Positions 19,816-26,920 of a DNA stretch of 64,000 nucleotides are shown piece by piece. How positions within the stretch are numbered: position 1 is the stretch's first letter; the number at the start of each line of letters is the position of its first letter. The DNA lies in the NCBI RefSeq assembly GCF_900110115.1, contig NZ_FOCM01000003.1, positions 372,001-436,000 on the forward strand, given 5' to 3'. This DNA is from Palleronia pelagia. GTDB taxonomy: Bacteria > Pseudomonadota > Alphaproteobacteria > Rhodobacterales > Rhodobacteraceae. The position numbers and the translations under genes were made by a program. Under the pieces are notes generated by a model. The model did no database searches. It saw only the letters and a program-made list of their open reading frames with translations, and was not told the DNA's origin.

Positions 19816-19919
19816 GAGACGACAGCGTCGGACAGGGCCATTCGCATTGATGAGTGAGGACACGCGCCCCGGAGAGCATTTCACCGGGCGCGGGATCTGC
19901 GGGCGGGAGGCGCAAATGA

Positions 19920-19946
19920 AAACGGCCCGCCGAGGGCGGGCCGTTT
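19920..19946 (-). terminator. Intrinsic terminator of dps
   Basis: A perfect 11-bp stem (AACGGCCCGCC with GGCGGGCCGTT, loop GAG) lies just past the dps stop. On the minus strand it runs into TTTTCAT. Plus-strand reading also gives TTTCGT, so it may stop ftsK transcripts too. Confidence 0.88.
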
Positions 19947-19967
19947 CGTCTGAATCGATCGTGACGC

Positions 19968-20447
19968 TTACTGCTTGCCGTTGGCGCCGATGAACCAGCA
20001 GTCCTTGTCCATCGTGCGGCTGATCTCGACGAACAGGTCTTCGCTGTCGGGGTCGCCGGCCTCGTCGGCGGTCTCGGCGGCCTTGCGGATCATCTCGCCG
20101 CATTTCAGGAACCGGTCCTTCAGCGCTTTGATGTGATCCTCGATTTGCTCCATGTCGGTCGGATACGGCTCGATGTTCGACTCGGCCGCGACGACCTCGA
20201 CGGTGCCCTTCGCCTGGCCGCCCAGGATGGTGCAGCGTTCGGCGATGGTGTCCTGCGCCTCGCGCAGGTTGTCGGCCACGTCGTCCAGCAGCTCGTGGAC
20301 GCCGATGAAGCCGGGGCCCTTCAGGTTCCAGTGGGCCTGCTTCACGGCGAGGGCCAGTGCCGACACGTCGGCGAGGCGGGCGTTGAGCAGGTCGATGACC
20401 TTGTGGCGGGCCTGATCGTCGATTCCTTGAACAAATGCTTCGGGCAT
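19968..20447 (-). CDS. dps: Dps-family DNA-binding ferritin
   Basis: A 159-residue Dps protein that forms a 12-mer, oxidises and stores iron and protects DNA in starvation or oxidative stress. The ferroxidase ligands are present with the same spacing as in E. coli Dps: His39 (KQAHWNLKGPGF), His51 and Asp55 (GVHELLDDV), Asp66 and Glu70 (AQDTIAER). The N-terminal tail is short and not Lys-rich, so direct DNA binding may be weak. It has its own terminator at 19920. It sits, in reverse orientation, between ftsK and lolA, genes that are adjacent in many relatives as I remember, which suggests a local insertion. Confidence 0.95.
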   Translation of the reverse strand: MPEAFVQGIDDQARHKVIDLLNARLADVSALALAVKQAHWNLKGPGFIGVHELLDDVADNLREAQDTIAERCTILGGQAKGTVEVVAAESNIEPYPTDMEQIEDHIKALKDRFLKCGEMIRKAAETADEAGDPDSEDLFVEISRTMDKDCWFIGANGKQ

Positions 20448-20637
20448 TGCGGATTCCTTCTATCAGTCGTGCATGGGTGCGAGCGGCCTTGCCGCCGCGC
20501 TTGTCCCAGTAATCCGCGCGGGGCCTGCCGGGTTCCATCGCCGTTGTCGCAGGGCGACACGGGCGTGTTATTGCCTGACGATGGCGGGGTGCGGCATGCG
20601 GTCCTATATGCGGTGCAAGGAACGGAAGGACGCAACC

Positions 20638-21240
20638 ATGCTTACCAAACGACATTTTCTGATGGGCACCGCCGCCGTGCTGGCCGCCAGGCCGGCGATG
20701 GCCGCGCCGATCTCGCTGAACGCGTTGTCGCAATACCTGAACGCCATGCGCACCGCCGAGGCCGAGTTCACCCAGATCAATGCCGACGGCACGATCTCGA
20801 CCGGGCAGATCTACATCCAGCGGCCCGGGCGCGTGCGCTTCGACTACAACCCGCCGGAGGAAACGCTGGTCATGGCCGGCGGCGGACAGGTCGCCGTGTT
20901 CGACGGCAAGTCCAACACCGGCCGCCCCGAGCAATACCCGCTGAGCCGCACGCCGCTGAGCATCATCCTCGAGGCGAACGTGAACCTGGCGCAGCGCAAC
21001 ATGGTGGTCGGCCACCGCGAGGACGGCGCCAAGACCATCGTCACCGCGCAGGACCCCGAGAACCCGCAATACGGCCGGATCGAGCTGGTCTTCACCGCCA
21101 CCCCGATCCAGCTGCGCCAGTGGGTGATTATCGACGGGCAGGGCAGCCGGACCACGGTCGTGCTTGGCGATCTGCAGACCGGGGGCAGCTTCCCGGCACG
21201 GTATTTCTCGATCCCGACCGAGATTTCGCGCCGCGGCTAG
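20638..21240 (+). CDS. lolA: LolA-family lipoprotein carrier
   Basis: A 200-residue periplasmic protein. The signal peptide MLTKRHFLMGTAAVLAARPA is cleaved after AMA. The mature domain (SLNALSQYLNAMRTAEAEFT, then TGQIYIQRPGRVRFDYNPPE) matches the LolA beta-half-barrel that ferries lipoproteins from LolCDE to the outer membrane. The length is typical. It lies downstream of ftsK, separated by the reversed dps gene, and is followed 45 bases on by an EamA transporter. The start is set by the signal peptide. Confidence 0.9.
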   Translation: MLTKRHFLMGTAAVLAARPAMAAPISLNALSQYLNAMRTAEAEFTQINADGTISTGQIYIQRPGRVRFDYNPPEETLVMAGGGQVAVFDGKSNTGRPEQYPLSRTPLSIILEANVNLAQRNMVVGHREDGAKTIVTAQDPENPQYGRIELVFTATPIQLRQWVIIDGQGSRTTVVLGDLQTGGSFPARYFSIPTEISRRG

Positions 21241-21285
21241 GGGCGGCCACTGGCCGCCGCCGCCGCCCGGGTGTAAGGCCGCTCC

Positions 21286-22203
21286 ATGGCCCCCACCCGC
21301 GGCATCCTGATGATCCTCGTCGCCATGGCGCTCTTCACCCTGATGTCGAGCTTCGTGAAGGCGGCCTCGGTGCGCGTGCCCACAGGCGAGGTCGTTTTCT
21401 TCCGCGCCGGCCTGTCGATCCCGATCATCGCGGCGTGGCTGTGGATGCGGGGCGACCTGGCGGCGGGGCTGCGCACGGCGAACTGGCACCGCCACGCCGT
21501 GCGGGGGCTGGCGGGGACGATGGCCATGGGTATGGGGTTCGCCGGGCTGGCGCACCTTCCGTTGGCCGAGGTGACGGCGATCCGCTTCGTCACGCCGGTG
21601 ATGCTGGTGATTTTCGCCGCGCTGATCCTGGGCGAACGGGTGCGGCTGGTGCGGATCACCGCCGTGGCCATGGGACTGGTCGGCGTGGGCATCATCGTCT
21701 GGCCGCAGCTGGGGCAGGAGGGGCTGGGCCCCACCGCCACGCTGGGCGTGGCGCTGACGCTGGGCTCGGCCACGCTGGCCGCGCTGGCGCAGACCTTCAT
21801 CAAGGCGATGTCCGGCTCCGAGCGGGTCGAGGCCATCGTCTTCTACTTCTCCTGCACCGCCGCCACCCTGTCGCTGCTGACGCTGCCCTTCGGCTGGGTC
21901 TGGCCCACGCCCTATGAGTGGGCGCTGCTGCTGGGCGCGGGCAGTATCGGCGTGGTGGGGCAGTTGCTGATGACCGCCAGCTATCGCCACGCCGACGCGG
22001 GCGCGCTGGCGCCGTTCACCTATACCTCGATGCTGTGGGCGATCGGGCTGGGCTATGTCTGGTTCGGGGACGTGCCGGGGCTTTATACGCTGGCGGGCGC
22101 CGCTCTGGTCATCGCGGCGGGCATCGTCATCGTCTGGCGCGAACGGCAGCTGGCCCGCGGCGGCACCGCGCGCCGCAAGCTGCGCGCCAAGGGGATGATG
22201 TAG
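21286..22203 (+). CDS. EamA/DMT-family transporter
   Basis: A 305-residue inner-membrane protein with ten predicted helices in two EamA repeats (first ILMILVAMALFTLMSSFVKA, second starting near GPTATLGVALTLGSATLAAL). EamA proteins typically export or import small metabolites; the substrate is unknown. A conserved LGERVRL loop ends the first repeat. The C-terminal tail is basic (RRKLRAKGMM). It follows lolA by 45 bases. The start ATG is the first in frame after the lolA stop. Confidence 0.88.
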   Translation: MAPTRGILMILVAMALFTLMSSFVKAASVRVPTGEVVFFRAGLSIPIIAAWLWMRGDLAAGLRTANWHRHAVRGLAGTMAMGMGFAGLAHLPLAEVTAIRFVTPVMLVIFAALILGERVRLVRITAVAMGLVGVGIIVWPQLGQEGLGPTATLGVALTLGSATLAALAQTFIKAMSGSERVEAIVFYFSCTAATLSLLTLPFGWVWPTPYEWALLLGAGSIGVVGQLLMTASYRHADAGALAPFTYTSMLWAIGLGYVWFGDVPGLYTLAGAALVIAAGIVIVWRERQLARGGTARRKLRAKGMM

Positions 22204-22316
22204 CCGGTCCTTTCTAGCCGGTCCTGGCATTCCCGGCGCGGGCCGAGGTCGGGGCATGAAATCGGCGCGGTGTTATGGTATGTTCGGCGAACTCATTGGC
22301 ACTGGGAGGAGCCGAC

Positions 22317-22511
22317 ATGACACGCCACATCATCGACAAGAGCGCGCCGAGCCCGTCGCGCCGCGCGATCCGCACGTTCCTGCGGATGGAGCGGGCCGAG
22401 GCCAGCGGCGGCATCAGCCGGCTGGTCGCCCGGCTGGACCGGCAGCCCGGCCGGCGCACCGGGGCGCGCCTGCCTGCGTTTCTGCGGATCGACCGCGGCC
22501 GCGAGGCCTGA
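22317..22511 (+). CDS. Small basic protein of unknown function
   Basis: A 64-residue, strongly Arg-rich protein (MTRHIIDKSAPSPSRRAIRT; later GRRTGARLPAFLRIDRGREA). The ribosome site GGGAGGA at 22304-22310 is strong and well spaced from ATG 22317, the best evidence that it is translated. It ends six bases from the convergent ilvE stop. No membrane segment, signal peptide or cysteine motif is seen. I do not recognise it; nucleic-acid or ribosome binding is possible from charge alone. Confidence 0.6.
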   Translation: MTRHIIDKSAPSPSRRAIRTFLRMERAEASGGISRLVARLDRQPGRRTGARLPAFLRIDRGREA

Positions 22512-22517
22512 ACGGCC

Positions 22518-23387
22518 CTAGCTGCGGACCAGCTTTTCGTAGCTTTCGGCCACGTCGCGGGTCAGCGCGCCGACCTCGAACGTGTAGTCGCCGATCTGGC
22601 CCACCGGCGTGACCTCGGCCGCGGTGCCGGTCAGCCAGCACTGCTCGAAGCCCTCGAGCTCTTCGGGCATGATGTGGCGTTCGTGCACCGTCACGCCCTT
22701 GTCGCGCAGCATGGCCAGCACCGTCTGCCGGGTGATGCCGTTCAGGAAGCAGTCGGGCAGGGGGGTGTGCACCTCGCCGTCCTTGACGAAGAAGATGTTG
22801 GCGCCGGTCGCTTCGGCCACGTAGCCGCGATAGTCCAGCATCATGGCGTCCGAGCATCCCTTTGCCTCGGCCGCGTGCTTGGACATGGTGCAGATCATAT
22901 AGAGACCGGCCGCCTTCGCCTCGCAGGGGATGGTTTCGGGCGACGGGCGCTTCCACTTGGACAGGTCGAGCTTGGCGCCCTTCATCTTGGCGTCGCCGTA
23001 GTAGTTGCCCCATTCCCAGGCCGCGACGGCCATTCGCACCGGGTTGCGCGCCGAGGCGACCCCCATGTCGGGCCCCGCCCCGCGCCACGCCACCGCGCGG
23101 ACATAGGCGTTCTCCAGCCCGTTGGCCTTCAGCACCGCTTCTTTCGCGGCGTCGATCTCGGCCACGGTATAGGGAATCTCGAAGTCGATGAGGTTGGCGG
23201 ATTTCTTCAGGCGCTCCGAATGCTCGGTGCCCTTGAAGATCTTGCCGTTGTAGCAGCGCTCGCCCTCGAAGACCGAGCTTGCGTAGTGCAGCGCGTGGGT
23301 CAGGATGTGCACCTTCGCGTCACGCCATTCCACCATCTGGCCGTCCATCCAGATCTTGCCGTCACGATCGTCATAGCCGCCAGACAT
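22518..23387 (-). CDS. ilvE: Branched-chain amino acid aminotransferase
   Basis: A 289-residue fold-type IV PLP enzyme that interconverts Leu/Ile/Val with their 2-oxo acids. Diagnostic parts are the N-terminal KIWMDGQMVEWRDAKVHILT, ALHYASSVFEGERCY, the Arg-containing VRAVAWRGAGPDM, the Schiff-base region with WKRPSPETIPCEAKAAG, and YRGYVAEATGANIFFVKDGE followed by LNGITRQTVL. The length is normal. It is divergent from petP, with a promoter-rich spacer between them, and convergent with the small basic protein gene. Confidence 0.95.
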   Translation of the reverse strand: MSGGYDDRDGKIWMDGQMVEWRDAKVHILTHALHYASSVFEGERCYNGKIFKGTEHSERLKKSANLIDFEIPYTVAEIDAAKEAVLKANGLENAYVRAVAWRGAGPDMGVASARNPVRMAVAAWEWGNYYGDAKMKGAKLDLSKWKRPSPETIPCEAKAAGLYMICTMSKHAAEAKGCSDAMMLDYRGYVAEATGANIFFVKDGEVHTPLPDCFLNGITRQTVLAMLRDKGVTVHERHIMPEELEGFEQCWLTGTAAEVTPVGQIGDYTFEVGALTRDVAESYEKLVRS

Positions 23388-23484
23388 GGCCGTATTCCTT
23401 ACCTAATTTTCCGTTTGTTACCCGAATGCGTCCGCTTCGGACATTTTGTTGCGATAATTGCGAGAATCCGCTAACAGTCGGTGC

Positions 23485-23513
23485 TTGGAATGTCAATAAG
23501 GCTGACGTAAACT
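23485..23513 (+). promoter_or_regulatory. Sigma-70-like promoter of petP-petR
   Basis: TTGGAA at 23485-23490, a 17-base spacer and TAAACT at 23508-23513 match the housekeeping consensus well (four of six in each box). Transcription would start near 23520, giving a leader of about 20 bases before the petP ATG at 23541. This is a prediction from sequence only. Confidence 0.5.
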
Positions 23514-23540
23514 CCGGGCAATTCGGCGATGAGGGGCGCG

Positions 23541-24044
23541 ATGAACAAGCCACATTCTCCGGGCGGCGAGGGATTGCTGTTCCTGACCGACGCCCAGCTG
23601 CGCAAGGGGATCGAGGCGATGTTCTTCGCCTATCGCGGCTTCACCGCCGATCCCGACCGGATCCTGGCGCAATACGGTTATGGCCGGGCGCATCACCGGG
23701 CGGTGCATTTCATCAACCGGACGCCGGGCACGAACGTGAACAACCTGCTGCAGATCCTGGGCGTGACGAAGCAGTCGCTGAACCGCGTGCTGCGGACGCT
23801 GATCGCCGACGGGTTGGTCGACAGCCGCGTGGGCGCGCGCGACAAGCGCGAGCGGCACCTGTTTCTGACCGACAAGGGCGCCGCGCTGGAGGCCGCGCTG
23901 AGCGAGGCGCAGCGCGTGCGCATGCGCGCCGCCTACCGCGATGCCGGCCCGCAGGCGGTGGCGGGCTTTCGCGCCGTGCTCGAGGCGATGATGGACCCCG
24001 AACAGCGCCGCCAGTTCAACGAAGACATCGAGGCCGGATCATGA
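23541..24044 (+). CDS. petP: MarR-family regulator, PetP-like
   Basis: A 167-residue winged-helix regulator (MarR fold). The recognition helix lies in NLLQILGVTKQSLNRVLRTL, followed by the wing RVGARDKRERHLFLTDKG. Its overlap with an OmpR-type regulator gene reproduces the petP-petR pair described in Rhodobacter capsulatus, where the two genes are needed for cytochrome bc1 and other cytochromes. The assignment rests on size, family pairing and overlap. ATG 23541 has GAGGGG just upstream; ATG 23529 would add MRGA. A sigma-70-like promoter precedes it. Confidence 0.8.
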   Translation: MNKPHSPGGEGLLFLTDAQLRKGIEAMFFAYRGFTADPDRILAQYGYGRAHHRAVHFINRTPGTNVNNLLQILGVTKQSLNRVLRTLIADGLVDSRVGARDKRERHLFLTDKGAALEAALSEAQRVRMRAAYRDAGPQAVAGFRAVLEAMMDPEQRRQFNEDIEAGS

Positions 24045-24751
24045 GCGGGCCCGACGCGCACCTGATGATCGTCGACGACGACGAGCGGATCCGGTCGCTT
24101 CTGTGCAAGTTCCTGGCGCGCAGCGGGTTCTTCGTGACCGGCGCGCGCGACGCCGCCCACGCGCGGCGCCTGCTGGAGGGGCTGGATTTCGACCTGATCG
24201 TGCTGGACGTGATGATGCCGGGCGAGGACGGCGTGTCGCTGACCCGCCACCTGCGCGAGACGCGCGCGATCCCGGTCCTGCTGCTGACGGCGAAGGGCGA
24301 GACCGCCGACCGCATCGCGGGGCTCGAGGCGGGGGCGGACGATTACCTGGCCAAGCCGTTCGAGCCGAAGGAGCTGCTGCTGCGCATCAACGCCATCCTT
24401 CGCCGGGTGCCCCAGGAGGTCGAGACCGACGCCGCGCCCAAGGTGCTGAACCTGGGGGACGTGCGCTACGACATCGCGCGGGGCGAGATGTGGCGCGGCC
24501 CCGACATGGTGCGCCTGACCGCCACCGAGGCGCAGCTGATGCGCATCTTCGCGGGACAGGTGGGCGAGCCGGTGTCGCGCGCCAAGCTGATCGAGGACCT
24601 GGGCCGCACCGGGCCGGACGGCGAAATCGCGCAGGACCGCGCGGTGGACGTCCAGATCACGCGCCTGCGCCGCAAGATCGAGGCCGACTCGAAACAGCCC
24701 CGCTATTTGCAGACGGTCCGCGGCGCGGGCTATGTCCTGATGACCGACTGA
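24041..24751 (+). CDS. petR: OmpR-family response regulator, PetR-like
   Basis: A 236-residue regulator. The receiver has DDDERIRSLL, phosphoacceptor Asp56 (LIVLDVMMPGEDG), LLLTAKGE and the Lys of YLAKPFEPKEL. The C-terminal winged helix has RLTATEAQLMRIFAGQ and VDVQITRLRRKIEADSKQPR. The start overlaps the petP stop (ATGA), so the pair is coupled. In R. capsulatus PetR is essential and controls cytochrome genes; no kinase or petABC genes are visible here. The identification as PetR is by pairing and length (the R. capsulatus protein is close to 237 residues, from memory). Confidence 0.82.
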   Translation: MSGPDAHLMIVDDDERIRSLLCKFLARSGFFVTGARDAAHARRLLEGLDFDLIVLDVMMPGEDGVSLTRHLRETRAIPVLLLTAKGETADRIAGLEAGADDYLAKPFEPKELLLRINAILRRVPQEVETDAAPKVLNLGDVRYDIARGEMWRGPDMVRLTATEAQLMRIFAGQVGEPVSRAKLIEDLGRTGPDGEIAQDRAVDVQITRLRRKIEADSKQPRYLQTVRGAGYVLMTD

Positions 24752-24788
24752 CGTCGGACAAAGGTATTTTTGGAAAGATGAAGGGGGC
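24744..24788. repeat. Dispersed hairpin plus 24-base core element, copy 2
   Basis: A short stem (CCGAC, loop TGAC, GTCGG) overlapping the petR stop precedes the core at 24762-24785: AGGTATTT, TT, GGAAAGATGAAGGG. The ATG inside the core (24778) is in frame with the deacetylase gene that follows, and the GGGGG at its end can serve as that gene's ribosome site. Confidence 0.8.
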
Positions 24789-24792
24789 AGCG

Positions 24793-25719
24793 ATGCTCTA
24801 CTACGCCACCGACGCGGGGTATGCCCATGTCACGCCCGATGGCCACCCCGAGCAGGTGGCCCGGCTGACGGCCATCGCCGACGCTCTGGAGGGCGTGGAG
24901 GGGCTGGACCGGCGCGAGGCGCCCGTGGCCGACGACGACGCCCTGCTGCTGTGCCATCCGCAGGCCCATATCGACCGCATCCGCCGCGCCGCGCCCGAGC
25001 GGGGCCGCCGCCGCCAGCTGGACGGGGACACGTATATGAGCCACGGCTCGCTCCAGGCCGCGCTTTGCGGCGTGGGTGGCTGCGTGGCGGCGGTGGACGC
25101 CGTCCTGGACGGCGAGGCGCGCGCCGCCTTCGTCGGCTGCCGCCCGCCCGGCCACCACGCCGAGCGTCAGACCCCCATGGGGTTCTGCCTGTTCGGCAAC
25201 GTGGCCATCGCCGCGCGCCACGCGCTGGAGCGCCACGGCCTGAGCCGGGTCGCCGTGGTGGATTTCGACGTGCATCACGGCAACGGCACGCAGGACCTGC
25301 TGTGGGACGAGGGCCGCGCGCTGTTCGTCAGTTCGCACCAGATGCCGCTGTTTCCCGGGACGGGCGCGCCGGACGAGCGGGGCGCGCACGGGCAGGTGGT
25401 GAACCTGCCGCTGGCGCCCGACACCGACGGCCAGCACATGCGCGACGTCTACGAAAGCCACGTCTTCCCGAAACTGCTTGAGTGGCAGCCCGAGCTGCTG
25501 CTGATCTCGGCCGGGTTCGACGCGCATTTCGACGACCCGCTGGCGCAGCTGCAGTGGGAGACCGAGGATTTCGCCTGGCTGACCGGACGGCTGTGCGACG
25601 TGGCGGACCGGACCTGCGACGGGCGCGTCGTCTCGACTTTGGAGGGCGGATATGATCTGGACGCCCTGGGCGCGTCCGTCGCCGCCCATGTCACGACCCT
25701 GAGGGACCGCAGCCGATGA
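24793..25719 (+). CDS. Histone-deacetylase-family amidohydrolase
   Basis: A 308-residue zinc hydrolase of the arginase/deacetylase fold (class II HDAC-like, acetylpolyamine amidohydrolase and AcuC relatives), which would remove acetyl groups from polyamines, lysines or similar amides. Active-site pieces are RPPGHHAER (tandem His), VVDFDVHHGNGTQ (zinc Asp and His), SAGFDAHFDDPLA (second Asp) and the final LEGGYDLDAL. I take ATG 24793, six bases after AGGGGG; the in-frame ATG 24778 inside the repeat core is the alternative. Its stop overlaps the xseB start, so it heads the xseB-ispA operon. Confidence 0.9.
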   Translation: MLYYATDAGYAHVTPDGHPEQVARLTAIADALEGVEGLDRREAPVADDDALLLCHPQAHIDRIRRAAPERGRRRQLDGDTYMSHGSLQAALCGVGGCVAAVDAVLDGEARAAFVGCRPPGHHAERQTPMGFCLFGNVAIAARHALERHGLSRVAVVDFDVHHGNGTQDLLWDEGRALFVSSHQMPLFPGTGAPDERGAHGQVVNLPLAPDTDGQHMRDVYESHVFPKLLEWQPELLLISAGFDAHFDDPLAQLQWETEDFAWLTGRLCDVADRTCDGRVVSTLEGGYDLDALGASVAAHVTTLRDRSR

Positions 25720-25958
25720 CCGAGACCCCCGTCGAAAACCTCAGCTTCGAGGATGCCATGGCCGAGCTGGAACGCGTTGTGGCCAAGCTCGACTCAGGCG
25801 ACGTGCCGTTGGAGGAGTCCATCGCGCTCTACAAGCGCGGCGCCGCGCTGAAGGAGCATTGCGCCCAGAAGCTGAAGGATGCCGAGGAGAAGGTCGCGAT
25901 GATCACCCTCGACGGGCAGGGCCAGCCCAAGGGCACCGAGCCTCTCGACCCGCAGTGA
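25716..25958 (+). CDS. xseB: Exodeoxyribonuclease VII small subunit
   Basis: An 80-residue helical protein (LSFEDAMAELERVVAKLDSG, then VPLEESIALYKRG) that joins XseA to form exonuclease VII, which degrades single-stranded DNA. The length and conserved pattern are typical. It overlaps the deacetylase stop upstream and ispA downstream (GTGA), so it is translationally coupled on both sides. xseB-ispA-dxs is a classic order in proteobacteria. xseA is not in the window. Confidence 0.95.
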   Translation: MTETPVENLSFEDAMAELERVVAKLDSGDVPLEESIALYKRGAALKEHCAQKLKDAEEKVAMITLDGQGQPKGTEPLDPQ

Positions 25959-26821
25959 GCTTTGCCGAGCGACTGACCGCCTGCGCCGCGCGCATCGGGG
26001 CGCGGCTGGGCGCGGCCGTGACCGGCGACGACCCGGTGCACCACGCCATGCGCCACGCGGTCTCGGGCGGCAAGCGGTTGCGCGGGTTCCTGGTGATGGA
26101 GGGCGCGCGGTTGAACGGCCTGGACGACGCCGACGCGGTGACCGCCGCCGCCGCGATCGAGGCACTGCACGCCTACAGCCTGGTGCATGACGACCTGCCC
26201 GCCATGGACGACGACGATCTGCGGCGCGGCCAGCCCACGGTGCACGTGAAATGGGACGACGCCACCGCGATCCTGGCCGGGGACGCGTTGCAGACCCTGG
26301 CGTTCGAGCTGCTGTCGCGCGCCGATTGCCACCCCGACCCGGCGGTGCGCGTGGCGCTGGTGGCCGGGCTGGCGCGCGCGGCGGGGGCACAGGGCATGGT
26401 GCTGGGACAGGCGCGCGACATCGCCGCCGAGGCCGCGCGCGCGCCGCTGGACCTGGCGGCGATCACCGACCTGCAGGCCGGCAAGACCGGCGCGCTGATC
26501 GAGTGGTCGGGCGGCGCAGGGGCGACGCTGGCGGGCGCCGACCCCGCGCCGCTGACCGCCTATGCCCGCGCGCTGGGGCTGGCCTTCCAGATCGCCGACG
26601 ACCTGCTGGACGTGGAGGGCGACGCGGCTGCCACCGGCAAGGCGGTGGGCAAGGACGCGGCGGCGGGCAAGGCCACCTTCGTGTCGCTTCTGGGCGTGGA
26701 CGGCGCGCGGGCGCGGGCGGGCGCGCTGGTGGCGCAGGCCTGCGACGCGCTGGCGCCCTACGGGTCCAGGGCCGAGATCCTGCGCGACTGCGCCCGCTTC
26801 GTCATTGACCGCAAGGCGTGA
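25955..26821 (+). CDS. ispA: Farnesyl diphosphate synthase
   Basis: A 288-residue trans-prenyltransferase that condenses DMAPP and two IPP to farnesyl diphosphate for quinones, carotenoids and undecaprenol. The first Asp-rich motif is DDLPAMDDD from Asp79. The second is FQIADDLLDVEGD near 211-223. The substrate lysine/arginine region is SGGKRLRGFLV. The start is a GTG overlapping the xseB stop (GTGA) and gives the proper family N-terminus (SFAERLTACAARIG). A 99-base spacer follows before dxs. Confidence 0.95.
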   Translation: MSFAERLTACAARIGARLGAAVTGDDPVHHAMRHAVSGGKRLRGFLVMEGARLNGLDDADAVTAAAAIEALHAYSLVHDDLPAMDDDDLRRGQPTVHVKWDDATAILAGDALQTLAFELLSRADCHPDPAVRVALVAGLARAAGAQGMVLGQARDIAAEAARAPLDLAAITDLQAGKTGALIEWSGGAGATLAGADPAPLTAYARALGLAFQIADDLLDVEGDAAATGKAVGKDAAAGKATFVSLLGVDGARARAGALVAQACDALAPYGSRAEILRDCARFVIDRKA

Positions 26822-26920
26822 GAGCTATCTGCGCCGAAGGTCGGGCCGATCCGGATGACGACTCCTTTGCCTGTGGCGCCAAAGCGCGCTACGTTGACAT
26901 GACTGTAAACCGAGGTTGAC

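Larger units (their letters stand above)
19633..19967. other. 335-base gene-free spacer between ftsK and dps
   Basis: This is the only gene-free stretch over 300 bases in the window. It holds the GTGC phased repeat (19675-19815) and the dps terminator (19920-19946). Short in-frame readings across it are Arg/Pro-rich, end inside the terminator and have no ribosome site, so I call no gene. Confidence 0.75.

Noticed and set aside
19848-19993. Short open frame starting MSEDTRPGEHFTGRG between ftsK and dps
   Set aside because: It has no ribosome site and runs through the dps terminator into dps itself.
22201-22225. Direct repeat TAGCCGGTCCT twice after the EamA gene
   Set aside because: Only two short copies, no dyad or T-tract; no function can be supported.
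19240-22257. 1005-codon open frame on the minus strand across ftsK, dps, lolA and the EamA gene
   Set aside because: It crosses four well-supported genes and its translation shows no domain; another GC-rich shadow.
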